Source of the DNA: Spirochaetales bacterium
Lineage (GTDB): Bacteria > Spirochaetota > Spirochaetia > SZUA-6 > RPPD01
Length of the DNA: 64,000 nt
Direction of reading: 5' to 3'
NCBI GenBank assembly: GCA_016929065.1
Contig: JAFGJO010000043.1
Location: 124,001 to 188,000, forward strand
Part shown: positions 18,386 through 27,612 of the stretch, piece after piece
Position numbering within the stretch: position 1 is the first letter of the stretch
Layout of the letters: each line of letters starts with the position of its first letter
Notes under the pieces: generated by a model
Database searches by the model: none
The model's input: the letters and a program-made list of their open reading frames with translations, nothing else
Told to the model about the DNA's origin: nothing
Made by a program: the position numbers and the translations under genes

Positions 18386-19324
18386 CTATTTTACAGGAAG
18401 AACTACTCTAAATCCGATATTTTCGGTTATACTGCTGGTTACTTTGGAGTTTCTTCTGGCTACCCTGGAACTCCAGGAGTCTGCCTGCCATGACCCGCCC
18501 CTTGTTACTTTTGCGGTTCCGGAATCCGGCCCTGCAGGATTTGTTTGGGAAGCCGCGGAGTAATCACCATACCAATCATTGCACCATTCATTGACATTTC
18601 CAATCATGTCGTATAATCCATATCCGTTCGGAAGGAACTTTTTGACTTCACAGACAGAAAGATATTTGTCATTTTTATAACCGATATTTGCATAGCGGCT
18701 GTCCCACTCGTCTCCCCAGGGGTAAATTGTCCGCGAACCGCCTCTTGCCGCGTACTCCCATTGTGCTTCTGTGGGAAGCCTGTATCCGGTTGCCGAATGG
18801 TTGCATTCCCCTGTTTTCATATCATAAGCAGGTTCACGCCCTTCCATCATGGAAAGATAGTTGCAGAACGCCGCTGCTCCGTCCCAAGATACAAAAATTA
18901 CCGGCATAAAACCATAGTAGTTGGTACTTGACACAAGCTTGCCTTTTGAAACAAAAATACGGCACTTTTCATAATTTGAGTGTTCATAAAGATACATATT
19001 TAAAAGCATGCGGGCGTCTCCCCCCGTGCTCCACAGGGTATAATCGCGATCACCGTTAATCTTCGCGTACCCGTTTTCTATTGCCCAGTTAAATACTTTG
19101 GCTGCCTGGATATTCGTAATCTCCGTTGAGGCTATGAAAAAGTCTTTTGTAATAGCAACATTATGAACAGGCTCGTAATTTTTCTTTTCTCCCATCTGGA
19201 AAGAACCCGCCGGGATTTTGACCATTTCAAGGAGGGGACTTTCTGCCGCATCCTGAGAAAAGATCATAACCGAAGCGAGCAGAAAAAAAACAACAACAGA
19301 AACGTTCCTTTTAGTATTTGACAT
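18386..19324 (-). CDS. Secreted SUMF1/formylglycine-generating-enzyme-like protein
   Basis: A signal peptide (VVVFFLLASVMIFSQ) is followed by an FGE-sulfatase (SUMF1) domain: MVKIPAGSFQMG, PVIFVSWDGAAAFCNYLS, YRLPTEAQWEYAARGG, YPWGDEWD, GLYDMIGNVNEWCNDWYG and RVTRGGSWQ, ending GFRVVLPVK. Most bacterial members are not sulfatase activators but carbohydrate- or protein-linked C-type-lectin-like folds. The paired catalytic cysteines of true FGE are not evident. I set the start at ATG 19324, six nt after AGGAGG. It converges on mtnA. No sulfatase gene is nearby. Confidence 0.85.
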   Translation of the reverse strand: MSNTKRNVSVVVFFLLASVMIFSQDAAESPLLEMVKIPAGSFQMGEKKNYEPVHNVAITKDFFIASTEITNIQAAKVFNWAIENGYAKINGDRDYTLWSTGGDARMLLNMYLYEHSNYEKCRIFVSKGKLVSSTNYYGFMPVIFVSWDGAAAFCNYLSMMEGREPAYDMKTGECNHSATGYRLPTEAQWEYAARGGSRTIYPWGDEWDSRYANIGYKNDKYLSVCEVKKFLPNGYGLYDMIGNVNEWCNDWYGDYSAASQTNPAGPDSGTAKVTRGGSWQADSWSSRVARRNSKVTSSITENIGFRVVLPVK

Positions 19325-19483
19325 CAGCATCCTCCTGAAAAAAATGTTGTTTCCAAAACCCACTATAAAAAAGAATAGAAGTTTTAATACAATGCGTCAA
19401 GGAATTGTATACATGGGTTTTTTGCATTGTCAGCCAAAGGCTTTGATGTTCCACCCATACCGTGCATACGGGTAATAATATCT

Positions 19484-19864
19484 CTATTTTTTTTGCTGAA
19501 GGCCAATAACATATTCCTTCTGTTCAAGATGTTCTATCCTGTATACAACGATATGCGCACAATCACTTTTGGAATATTCATTTCCAATGCGGATTGAGTA
19601 ATAAGCGGTAAGTATGTTGTCTTTTATTTCATATGATCCGGTAATCTGCGCGCCGGCACAGTGGGTGATAATATAGGCGCGTAGTACCAGAGTACTGCTG
19701 TTTTCCCATACTGTTTCCAGAATACCTTCGCGGGGCGAACGGTATGGATCAATCGTGTCATCTTTATAAAGTGTTTTAAAATCAAGCTTCAATGACTGAC
19801 AGGCATGGGACATCAACACGAAAACGCATAACGCCAGTGTAATGACAATTTTTTTTCTGCTCAA
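19484..19864 (-). CDS. Small lipoprotein, function unknown
   Basis: A 126-residue protein with a signal peptide (IVITLALCVFVLMSHAC) and lipobox cysteine. The mature part is strand-rich (GILETVWENSSTLVLRAYII, TGSYEIKDNILTAYYS), suggesting a small lipocalin-like or sandwich domain. No family is recognised. Start: I choose TTG at 19864 because AAGGAG lies 8 nt before it; the longer frame has no ribosome-binding site. Confidence 0.6.
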   Translation of the reverse strand: MSRKKIVITLALCVFVLMSHACQSLKLDFKTLYKDDTIDPYRSPREGILETVWENSSTLVLRAYIITHCAGAQITGSYEIKDNILTAYYSIRIGNEYSKSDCAHIVVYRIEHLEQKEYVIGLQQKK

Positions 19865-19927
19865 AGTTTTAACTCCTTGAATGAATGACACTGTTCCCTG
19901 CTGTTTTTTTCTGTTTTTGCCTTCTCC

Positions 19928-21100
19928 TTATATCGATACCTTGTATAAAAACATCATGCGCCAGATATATCCGGCATCAGCATCAAATGGATAAAAGTCG
20001 TACGACAGTTCAATCACCATAATCGTGATACGCATTCCCGCAGCTATCCGAATGCCGGTTATGCTTTCCGGCAGCCGGTCCAACAAGATGCCGCCGGAAA
20101 ATCGAATGTCGGCAAAGGACATAAAAGACGCCGGCATTCTTCCGCCCGGAAACCAGGTATACAGCACGGGGATTTTAAAGCAGTTTCCGAACGGATTTGC
20201 CTCGATTCCCGCAGAAAGCTGATGCCCCATAAAATAAATATCCAGAAGGGCCTGGGTCAGAAATTGGGTATCCGGCCCGAAGTTGGTATGAAGGCCAATC
20301 CCGAATGTCGCGCCGATAAAATTATATTCCACTTTTTTGGTGACAAATGCGTTTATTGTTGGAACCGGAATTCCGCTAAAAACTCCGGAATAAACAATTT
20401 CCTCGTTTTCCCAGCCGGTTTGCTGCAGGGGAATATTGATATCAAGGATCATGTCATCCGGGATTTTTACCGTAATTTCAAGCAACGCGATACCGCCGGC
20501 AAAGGTCGTGGCCGCGGAAAGATTGTATTGATACCATTTTACACTCCCTCCCTCCTTGAACCAGTTAAGAAAGTGCGCGGCAACCGCAGAGTCGATCATT
20601 GCATTCTCTCCGGTATTGTCATATCCGGCAGGCAGAAAAAACTCTATATCTATCTGTGTCACGGCATCGGGAGAGAAGGCCGCGTAAAAGCTGTATACGT
20701 CTACGTCGCTTTTTGGGGAACCCGGATAAGAAGAAACCTGAAAATCAAGCTGATCAGGGCTGACCGTCTCTTTTTGTGCCGCTGCGGGTTTTCCATTGAC
20801 AGTGACTGTCACCCTGTCCATATACGGGGTGACAAACCAGAGTTTTGATTCAAGCGGTGCTGTTCCGGTATTGCGGATAAAATATATTGCCCTTGAATAT
20901 GAGCCGGGAGTCGCGCCAAGATTCAGCTCCAGGATTTCCTTTTCGATCCGCAGATTTTGAAAACCATTGCCGTCAATATGCACATCTCCTGATGCGGCGG
21001 GTATCATTTGGGGCATGGCGACATTCGCATAAAGGCTGTGGGCAATTGCCAGGAAACCAAGGGCAAAAAAAAGAATACGAAAGTGTACGGGTTTTTTCAT
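19928..21100 (-). CDS. Secreted envelope protein, function unknown
   Basis: A 390-residue protein with a clear signal peptide (ILFFALGFLAIAHSLYA). The first half has a sandwich-like domain (ILELNLGATPGSYSRAIYFIRNTGTAPLESKLWFVTPY), and the last 150 residues are amphipathic strands ending in aromatic MMFLYKVSI, as in outer-membrane barrels. The function is unknown. Start: ATG after GGAGAGAATCC. It follows the 21160 gene by 59 nt on the same strand, and the two may be cotranscribed. Confidence 0.65.
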   Translation of the reverse strand: MKKPVHFRILFFALGFLAIAHSLYANVAMPQMIPAASGDVHIDGNGFQNLRIEKEILELNLGATPGSYSRAIYFIRNTGTAPLESKLWFVTPYMDRVTVTVNGKPAAAQKETVSPDQLDFQVSSYPGSPKSDVDVYSFYAAFSPDAVTQIDIEFFLPAGYDNTGENAMIDSAVAAHFLNWFKEGGSVKWYQYNLSAATTFAGGIALLEITVKIPDDMILDINIPLQQTGWENEEIVYSGVFSGIPVPTINAFVTKKVEYNFIGATFGIGLHTNFGPDTQFLTQALLDIYFMGHQLSAGIEANPFGNCFKIPVLYTWFPGGRMPASFMSFADIRFSGGILLDRLPESITGIRIAAGMRITIMVIELSYDFYPFDADAGYIWRMMFLYKVSI

Positions 21101-21159
21101 GGATTCTCTCCAATCACTTTGGAAAAATTACAGTCATATTGATTAATTCGCTGCATACT

Positions 21160-21816
21160 CTACAGAAAAATCGGAATAGTAAATCCTATTCCAAACTGCC
21201 AATAGGTCAGGTTTTCATCCTGCAATACCGTAATATCAACCAGATTTATATCCAGAAAAGCGTACATACCAATGCCGATTAATTCAGGCTTTTTTTCTTT
21301 TTGATTGTAATCGAAAGCAAAAGAAAAATAGTATTCCAGGCGCAGGCCGATATCGCCGGACAACACATCCGCGGAAGGTACCGCGTTCTCTTCGGTGACG
21401 TTATGCCCGTCATAGTTGCCCCAAAAATGATGTGAATAGTAGACTCCCGCATTCACCGCCATAATACCGCCGCCCTTGATTAAAGGCCAGCTTGCCATGG
21501 CAGTCACCCTGATCTGGTCGCTGCTGTATTCTCTACCCAGGGTATTGTAATATCCCAATTCCTGCCACATATAGACAGCACTCACGATGACTCCAAGGGG
21601 AAAGCCGTCTTCCTGGAAATCATAAAGAGAAAACCGCAACCCCGACTCCCATGCGTATATTGTACTGAAAGTTCCTTCAGCGGTGAGAGTCTGGTAAGAA
21701 TAATTCTGGGCGCCAAGGCCAAAACCGAAGGCCGGTTCAACAACAAACACCGTCTGTGCCGGCGCGAGCATCACAAATCCCGTAACGAGCATAAAAATAA
21801 ACAACAAACGTTTCAT
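21160..21816 (-). CDS. Probable outer-membrane beta-barrel protein
   Basis: A 218-residue protein with a signal peptide cleaved after MLAPAQ. The mature part alternates hydrophobic and polar residues (VVEPAFGFGLGAQNYSYQTL, YAWESGLRFSLYDF, VNAGVYYSHHFWGNYDG) and ends GFTIPIFL, an aromatic-rich barrel end. It resembles small OmpW/opacity-like barrels in architecture only. Start: ATG after GGAGGAAAC. It probably shares an operon with the following secreted protein. Confidence 0.65.
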   Translation of the reverse strand: MKRLLFIFMLVTGFVMLAPAQTVFVVEPAFGFGLGAQNYSYQTLTAEGTFSTIYAWESGLRFSLYDFQEDGFPLGVIVSAVYMWQELGYYNTLGREYSSDQIRVTAMASWPLIKGGGIMAVNAGVYYSHHFWGNYDGHNVTEENAVPSADVLSGDIGLRLEYYFSFAFDYNQKEKKPELIGIGMYAFLDINLVDITVLQDENLTYWQFGIGFTIPIFL

Positions 21817-22100
21817 GTTTCCTCCACATAGAGCAATGATAATTCACAAAGCAGCTTTTTTTATAAAATGAAAAACACCAATGGTATTAACGTCTGTTTA
21901 TTGATTAAAAGACTAATATGCCGGCATATAAAAATCAAGCATATTATTGCATATGCGTTTTTGGTTCTTGAAAGCAATGTCCGGCGTAAAGGGCCCGCAA
22001 AGCAGCAGCGCATGCCCGACACCGGCAATGTATCTTTGTGATAACCATACCAAGAGCCCGTCTGTGACACGCCCGGGAAAAAATATCTTTCTATCCTGAA

Positions 22101-22739
22101 TTACTTGTCCACACCGCCTGCAAAATCCTGAACACAATTTGTCCCATACTCTTTATGCGTTCGAATACCAATCCCAACATAGCGAAACTCTTTGTTCAAA
22201 ATATTTTTTCTGTGTCCCCTGCCGGGAACTTTCTCATCGATGAGCAGTGATACCACGATATCCTTTACATCGAAGCTTCCATAGGAACAATTTTCTCCTG
22301 CCGTATAAAGCCATTTTCCGTGCCGGCCAATACGCGTCTGCATACTTGAACCGTCAGTACCGGTATGGCCGACTTTTCCCTTCAATCCCATATCCGTTGC
22401 ATGGTCTTGTGCGGCAAGGGCGAGTGTTTTTGATGGTTTCAGGGGAGGAAGGGGGGTCGTCTTTTGCATGACATTATAGCATTCCTCCCCGTCCTTTGTC
22501 CTGCGATAGGGAGAAATATATTTTTCTGCGAAACCCTTTGGATCTTGTCTGGCAAGGTTAAGGAAATATACGACATCCTGTTCTTTTTTTGACATATAAG
22601 AGACATTTTTTGCAGTGTCCGGGTCTGCATTCAGGTCATTTTCTGTAACTGGCGGCTGTCCGGTTCCCACACCCGGAATGATAACAATGCAGGAAAGGAG
22701 AAAGAATGAGAATGTGATGATAATCAATTTTCTTTTCAT
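22101..22739 (-). CDS. CAP (SCP/PR-1-like) domain lipoprotein
   Basis: A 212-residue protein with a lipobox (FLLSC) and a bacterial CAP domain from about residue 60. Landmarks are VVYFLNLARQDPKGFAEKYI, LALAAQDHATDM, GHTGTDG, ENCSYG, the catalytic-like cleft motif GHRKNILN and the final YGTNCVQDFAG. Bacterial CAP proteins are secreted; some bind lipids or cleave proteins, but the role is unknown here. I start at ATG 22739 behind GGGGAG; the longer frame is unsupported. Confidence 0.85.
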   Translation of the reverse strand: MKRKLIIITFSFFLLSCIVIIPGVGTGQPPVTENDLNADPDTAKNVSYMSKKEQDVVYFLNLARQDPKGFAEKYISPYRRTKDGEECYNVMQKTTPLPPLKPSKTLALAAQDHATDMGLKGKVGHTGTDGSSMQTRIGRHGKWLYTAGENCSYGSFDVKDIVVSLLIDEKVPGRGHRKNILNKEFRYVGIGIRTHKEYGTNCVQDFAGGVDK

Positions 22740-22841
22740 AATAACTCCCCAATAGATTGTTTTCTGGTGAATGATAAAACTATAATCGCCACAAAAATAT
22801 TTTGCAAGTTTTAAACTGCCCAAAAAAAATATGCTGAATGC

Positions 22842-22869
22842 TTTTCATTTTGGATATTTGCATTATACT
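22842..22869 (+). promoter_or_regulatory. Candidate promoter of the 22897 lipoprotein
   Basis: TTTTCA, 16-nt spacer, TATACT; leader about 21 nt with GGAGG. Confidence 0.4.
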
Positions 22870-22896
22870 ATAAAGTAAAATAATGCGGAGGTTGTA

Positions 22897-23475
22897 ATGA
22901 AGAAACTTTTTCACCTTATGCTTGTCATGCTTTTTTTTGCCGGATGCAACACTTTTTATGCGGCAATTGATTCTGGAGGAGACAATGTTTTCGAAAACAA
23001 TATGGTCGTCGTTGAAAAAAAAATACAACCGCTCCAGGTAGATTTGAAAATTACAAATAAAAGCGATAAAGACATCGAAATAGTATGGGATAAATGTGTC
23101 TATGTGGATTTATCCGGAGAATCCTATAAAATTGTTCACAGTCATGTACAATTCACGGAAGACAAACAGATAATCAATCCCCAAACGATAATCAAACCAA
23201 AAGAAACGCATTCCGATTTTTTACTGCCAATTGCAGCAATAAAAAATCTGGAAAAAAGCCATGAACGAAAAATAATGATGTGGGCAACGCATCACGAGAC
23301 CGTCAATCAAATATACAAAATCGGGGATGACATAGATTATAGAAATGAAAGCGCACTCAAAGATCTGATTGGCAGGGAATATAAAATATATCTGGTCGTT
23401 TTAAGCGGTTCTGACGAAAAGACTCTGGAATTAAAAGGAAAACTGACAGAGATAATCGATTTATTAAACAATTAA
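22897..23475 (+). CDS. Lipoprotein, function unknown
   Basis: A 192-residue protein with a lipobox (LFFAGC). The mature part has sandwich-like strands: VDLKITNKSDKDIEIVWDKCVYVDLSGE resembles an immunoglobulin-like or FxLYD-type repeat that recognises 'additional' surface partners. The C-terminus contains YKIYLVVLSGSDEKTLELKGKL. No enzymatic motif is seen. Start: ATG after GGAGG. It diverges from the CAP protein; the region between holds both promoters. Confidence 0.65.
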   Translation: MKKLFHLMLVMLFFAGCNTFYAAIDSGGDNVFENNMVVVEKKIQPLQVDLKITNKSDKDIEIVWDKCVYVDLSGESYKIVHSHVQFTEDKQIINPQTIIKPKETHSDFLLPIAAIKNLEKSHERKIMMWATHHETVNQIYKIGDDIDYRNESALKDLIGREYKIYLVVLSGSDEKTLELKGKLTEIIDLLNN

Positions 23476-23564
23476 GGCAGTACTCTGATTATTCAGCCCG
23501 GGTAATTTGAAATGAGGCGGCTTCAGCACCCCAAATACATTCCGGCCCCGTTTTCCCGATGACA

Positions 23565-23593
23565 TTGCGCGGATTTTTTTATTTGACTATAAT
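23565..23593 (+). promoter_or_regulatory. Candidate promoter of the 23647 gene
   Basis: TTGCGC, 17-nt spacer, TATAAT; leader about 47 nt. Confidence 0.4.
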
Positions 23594-23646
23594 TTGTTAC
23601 AAGCAGGAAACTGCAATCCCCAAGACATGGACGGGAGGTGCTGACA

Positions 23647-24114
23647 ATGATGAGGTTTGAAACATGGATGCTTTTTGTGATATTCGTTCCATTTATCGCC
23701 CTTGGCCTGTTCTTCATCTTCATGGGTTTGACGGCGCCGCAGGGGGCACTGGATGACGGCGGGCATCCCATGTCGTATTCCCTTCTTGCCGGCGGTGCTT
23801 TCATTTCCATTTCGGTTTTTCTCGGAGGCGGGCTGTTCTTCTATAATAAAGGGATCAGGGACCGGGAGAAGCGCATAAGGGAGAAGGGCATTCATGGTTC
23901 GGCGGAGGTGCTTTCGATGGAGCAGACAGGGTCTTTCATCAATCATCAACCAGTGGTCATATTCAGGCTTCTGGTTACTGTACAGAACCGGAAACCGTAC
24001 GAGGTTCGGTTTAAGGAAATATTGAACCTGCTGGACATTGGCAGAGTCACCGAGGGCTCTGTGATCCAGGTACTGGTGCATCCTGAAAAACCTGAATATA
24101 TCCTCTTCGGTTGA
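23647..24114 (+). CDS. DUF3592-like membrane protein
   Basis: A 155-residue protein with two N-terminal membrane helices (MLFVIFVPFIALGLFFIFMG and LAGGAFISISVFLGGGLFFY) and a cytoplasmic or periplasmic C-terminal domain. The end of the C-terminal domain (GSAEVLSMEQTGSFIN, VIFRLLVTVQNRKPYEVRFKEIL, VLVHPEKPEYILF) has the form of DUF3592-type proteins, in which VxYdP ends the domain. Start: ATG 23647 after GGGAGGTGCTGACA; the ATG 9 nt earlier overlaps the ribosome-binding site. Confidence 0.65.
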   Translation: MMRFETWMLFVIFVPFIALGLFFIFMGLTAPQGALDDGGHPMSYSLLAGGAFISISVFLGGGLFFYNKGIRDREKRIREKGIHGSAEVLSMEQTGSFINHQPVVIFRLLVTVQNRKPYEVRFKEILNLLDIGRVTEGSVIQVLVHPEKPEYILFG

Positions 24115-24404
24115 CGTACAATGCGCAGCCTGGGCCCAAAATGCGACCAGCTTTTCGAAGCCGGCAGGACAATTGCCGCGAAGCTCAAGGCGAGCCTTTC
24201 GGGAGCCGGTATTGCCCGTACTCAGAAACATACTGCTCCTTATACACTTCTATAAAACAGGCGAACCGGTTTCGAAACAACTTTTGAATTACATTCTGAT
24301 AGACGCAATCCTGGTTTGAGGCAGACTCCCAAAACAGCCTGCAAAAGAACTCCCTCTTTCTGATGTATGGCAAGCCTTCTGCTGTCAGCTTGTCAAACTT
24401 CCGG
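24115..24404. other. 290-nt gap with a weak minus-strand frame
   Basis: A 78-codon minus-strand frame (24185-24421) starts with a TTG inside the preceding gene and has no ribosome-binding site. It encodes a basic, aromatic-rich peptide with no recognised family. I treat it as unproven. Nothing else is seen. Confidence 0.3.
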
Positions 24405-25487
24405 TTAATCCTGCCTGGCAAACACGAGCCGGTAAACCAGTATAAGGCAAGTTGAGGTTATGACGCACAAAAAACCCGCTGCCAGGGGCAAAACAGGATC
24501 AACAAGGGTAAAGAATGCCTGGTAAAACAGCCATGATCCCAGGATCGCCGAGAGAAATGCGGCCGGAAAGAAACAAAGAGCCGGCAAAGCCGCGGGTTTG
24601 CAGCCAGCTGCTGCCAGGGGCGGAATGATTAAACCGCCTGCTGCCAGTGTCACAGAAAATATGGAGATAATTTCAGGCAAACTGTTTTCATTATGGAAAA
24701 CGCCAACCATGATTGCGGAAAATATCCAGAATAAGGCCAGGGCCAGAAAACCCATGATCACCTGCAGAGGCCGGAGGAAATCAGGCCTCTCTGGCAGGAG
24801 CAGTAGGGCAAATACAGAAAAACATCCGGTGCCCGTGATTATACACAGGACAAAAAGAAAGAAGAAGGCTACAGGCTGGTCCTGGAATTCCGCAATTATG
24901 CTCTCGGGCGTACCAAGACCTATAAAAAGCCCGCGGTTTGCGGAGACGATGCGCAGGTTTTCCAGCTTTCCCAACACCCAGACTTTGTTTTCCATTGGGA
25001 TGATAAACTCACGATAATTGAAGTCTATCTTGTCGTTGGATTTTTCAAAGTCGGCTGCAGGTTCAAGACTGTGAAAATGCACTCCGTCAGTGGAAAGAGG
25101 GATCTCATGCCGGCCTGTCTGGAGCAGACAGTTTACAGTCCTTGACTCGCTTTCTATGACCGTCCAGACCCTGTACCTGTCGCCGTCGCTGTCTGTCTCC
25201 CAGCTTCCCTGCCGCTTGTCATAGTAATAGTGCAGACACTCTGTCATGGACAGGGGGCTTTTCAGGGGTGAGAGATTCCTGTCCGGCACAAGCTTTCCAT
25301 ACGCCCATATCAATTCGTTTTCAAGACCGGTAATTTGGGCTTCATCATTTAAAAAAGGGGCTGAAATATACGGAGCATTTTCAGAAAAAAGCGGAATCGC
25401 CAGGTTCATAATAAAAAAGGACAGAAATAATAGTCCGGCCGAGCAGCCAAGCAGGATTACAAGCGGAATAATTTTTCTTATTTTGAT
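24405..25487 (-). CDS. Membrane protein with unusual start, function unknown
   Basis: The frame from the first ATG (25409) encodes 334 residues. A large extracytoplasmic part of about 170 residues is followed by five hydrophobic helices (FFFLFVLCIITGTGCFSVFA and later ones). Upstream of that ATG the same frame runs 26 codons further and encodes a perfect signal-anchor (KIIPLVILLGCSAGLLFLSFF). That helix is needed to export the extracytoplasmic part, but its frame contains no ATG, GTG or TTG. The ATC at 25487, preceded by GAGGGTGA, is the best start. Either a rare initiator or a sequence error is involved. Confidence 0.6.
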   Translation of the reverse strand: MKIRKIIPLVILLGCSAGLLFLSFFIMNLAIPLFSENAPYISAPFLNDEAQITGLENELIWAYGKLVPDRNLSPLKSPLSMTECLHYYYDKRQGSWETDSDGDRYRVWTVIESESRTVNCLLQTGRHEIPLSTDGVHFHSLEPAADFEKSNDKIDFNYREFIIPMENKVWVLGKLENLRIVSANRGLFIGLGTPESIIAEFQDQPVAFFFLFVLCIITGTGCFSVFALLLLPERPDFLRPLQVIMGFLALALFWIFSAIMVGVFHNENSLPEIISIFSVTLAAGGLIIPPLAAAGCKPAALPALCFFPAAFLSAILGSWLFYQAFFTLVDPVLPLAAGFLCVITSTCLILVYRLVFARQD

Positions 25488-26033
25488 GCAGTCACCCTCT
25501 TCAAGCCATATCCTGACTCACTCTGAACTTTGCAGAATGGTCAATTCCAGTATGCCCCGATGGTCACTCTGTTTTCACCCCGGCCGCGCAAAGACTAATT
25601 GATGACAGGAAAAATTAAAATCCTTCCGCTCAGAAAAGCGTCATTTACAAATCAATTTTCGTCGTCTTTGGCGATTAATCTATGGATGATTTGCGAAGCA
25701 AAACTCCAAGAACGGCACGCTTCGGCCTGTTGTACACTTCTCCCATAATCCTTTCAAGATACATTATAACAGCACAAAACTGCCTTTTCAACCTATTAAT
25801 GCAGTTTTTCTCCGGCAAAGAACAAAACTGGTCCCTTTCCGCTCATGAATGCATCTGTTTGGAGATTTATGTCGTTTCCGGATTTACGGCTATCCCGGCG
25901 GTTCCCCCGCTGCATGTTGGCCCTTCGAGGCATCATTTCACTCCTTGTTCAGGATGTGAAAATGTCAATCTCGTATACTTTGGAAGGTAATCCTGCACTA
26001 TAATCATCCTCACCTATACGGACCAAGCAAATA
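25488..26033. other. 545-nt intergenic region
   Basis: A 102-codon plus-strand frame (25682-25990) has no ribosome-binding site and no family resemblance; I do not accept it as a gene. No repeat or RNA gene is evident. Confidence 0.4.
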
Positions 26034-27104
26034 TTACAGCGGTATCCCCCTGAGCCTGCTCAAGATGATACCGCTGTCTCCTATACAATCGCTTGCATCA
26101 CACACCACAATGATCAATTTATTGCCGTAGCTGCCAGCCGCAATAAACCCTTGTGCAACCCAGCGGGGGGTGGAACCGTCATACTCAAGGCCGTTTTCGG
26201 GGGGAAGCATCACCGCGTCACCATGAAAAAAAGGCCCATTAATATTTATATGATTCCCTTCAGGATCAAGCGCAACGTTATGCTCGAGTGTTGTTCCATT
26301 TAAAAAAATACCGCACGCGTCATTAATACTGTCTATGGATTCAGGATATTCCTCGGATCCAAAAACATATTCAAGGCATATTCCATTGTAGCCGGAGGCC
26401 AGGTCAAAGGTGATTTCAAACCAGCAGGAGTCGTTCGATCCATAGGGAGCAGTTAATAAACTACATAAAGAATTTCCCGGCTCATTAAGCATGGAACTTT
26501 CGCATGTGGAATCATTTGGCGGCAATGCATTCACCGCCAAACCGTTTGTCAGGATTACGCCGTTTGACAGGCCCTTTCCGCCGGCCACGATGCCGCATTG
26601 ACCTGTGGATGCATAAAGGCTGACGTCTGTTATGGTTATTCCGCTATACGGCACAACCAAAGCCTGTAATAGATACTCAGCTTGGTCTTCTGGAGTAATG
26701 GTAATGCCTTCGCACACAATGGTGACGACATATTCCTGTTCAGTTCCGTCTTCGGCTCTGATTGTATAGGTGACGGGATTTGTAAAATCAGCGGCAGTCG
26801 TTCTGCTTGTTTGTTCCACCCCGTCTATATATGCGGCAACTCCTGTGGAAACAAAATGTGCAACAAGCGAACTTTGATAAATGCCTCCGACGGGGACATA
26901 TACTGTAATATTCTGTCCTTCTATTTCTCCGGTAAGATTTTGCAATAAAAATCCACCATTATCTTCAGCTAAGAAAGAAAAATATGTCATCTCTTTTTCA
27001 GTAGAAGCCACCGGCCCTCCGGTATTTCCGTTGATGGTGCAGGCGTGAAAAATCAAAACAACAAAGGGCAGTAAACACCCGACATTTCTTGTCATTTTTT
27101 TCAT
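26034..27104 (-). CDS. Lipoprotein with DUF5018-like and choice-of-anchor L domains
   Basis: A 356-residue protein with a lipobox (LIFHAC). Residues of about 35-125 are a DUF5018-like sandwich (MTYFSFLAEDNGGF, VTYTIRAEDGTEQEYVVTI). From about 140 on it matches the choice-of-anchor L domain: LLQALVVPYSGITITDVSLYA, SNGVILTNG, NSLCSLLTAP, CLEYVFGSEEYPESI, NDACGIFLNG and the end GDSGIILSRL. Such domains are found on secreted adhesin-like proteins. Start: ATG 27104 after AGGAGG. A strong promoter lies about 70 nt upstream. Confidence 0.8.
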   Translation of the reverse strand: MKKMTRNVGCLLPFVVLIFHACTINGNTGGPVASTEKEMTYFSFLAEDNGGFLLQNLTGEIEGQNITVYVPVGGIYQSSLVAHFVSTGVAAYIDGVEQTSRTTAADFTNPVTYTIRAEDGTEQEYVVTIVCEGITITPEDQAEYLLQALVVPYSGITITDVSLYASTGQCGIVAGGKGLSNGVILTNGLAVNALPPNDSTCESSMLNEPGNSLCSLLTAPYGSNDSCWFEITFDLASGYNGICLEYVFGSEEYPESIDSINDACGIFLNGTTLEHNVALDPEGNHININGPFFHGDAVMLPPENGLEYDGSTPRWVAQGFIAAGSYGNKLIIVVCDASDCIGDSGIILSRLRGIPL

Positions 27105-27176
27105 GCTATTGTACCTCCTGTTTTGAAATAAATGTTCGAAACAGCATCTTTCAACATCATCCACCTCTTGTGTTCC

Positions 27177-27205
27177 ACTATAGCACCTTCGAAATCAGTT
27201 TTCAA
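27177..27205 (-). promoter_or_regulatory. Promoter of the choice-of-anchor L lipoprotein
   Basis: Minus strand: TTGAAA, 17-nt spacer, TATAGT with an extended -10 (TGC before it). Confidence 0.6.
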
Positions 27206-27612
27206 GCGGGATTCCGCTTTGGTGGATATTACTTTTCCCCCACCCAAAGAAGAGAGAAAAGACGTGGCGAAGGTTCTGAAAGATTTGTCCCGGGAAAAGG
27301 AGGACAACGAACAGGAACTTGGCAATACATAGAGAAAGACAGCCGTGGAAGAAGAAGATGGCTGTTTTGTGTAAGGAAGAAGCAGGTTTTTGCTCGGATA
27401 ATCACCAAACAGTAAAACTCTATCAGAAATGGTAAACAGAGAACTGTCGGTAATTGACCCGTTAAGGTGGAGAAACCCATTGTTATCAACGCCAAAGCTC
27501 CAGAGATAGACCGCAGGCATCAGATTGGACCACCCGTTCTGGAATCCGTGAAGTTCCCGTGATCGCACCATTCCGGTATTCCTTCCTCTCAATGAGGTTT
27601 TAATTGGGGTGA
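27206..27612. other. 407-nt region without a convincing gene
   Basis: A minus-strand frame (27101-27592) and a plus-strand frame (27132-27332, charged tail PPPKEERKDVAKVLKDLSRE) overlap in antisense. Both run into the promoter of the neighbouring gene, and neither has a ribosome-binding site or a known family. It may be a decayed gene. Confidence 0.4.

Noticed and set aside
25682-25990. 102-codon plus-strand frame
   Set aside because: No ribosome-binding site, uneven composition and no recognisable domain.
27101-27592. 163-codon minus-strand frame and its antisense 27132-27332 frame
   Set aside because: Neither has a ribosome-binding site or family resemblance, and both run over the promoter of the 27104 gene.
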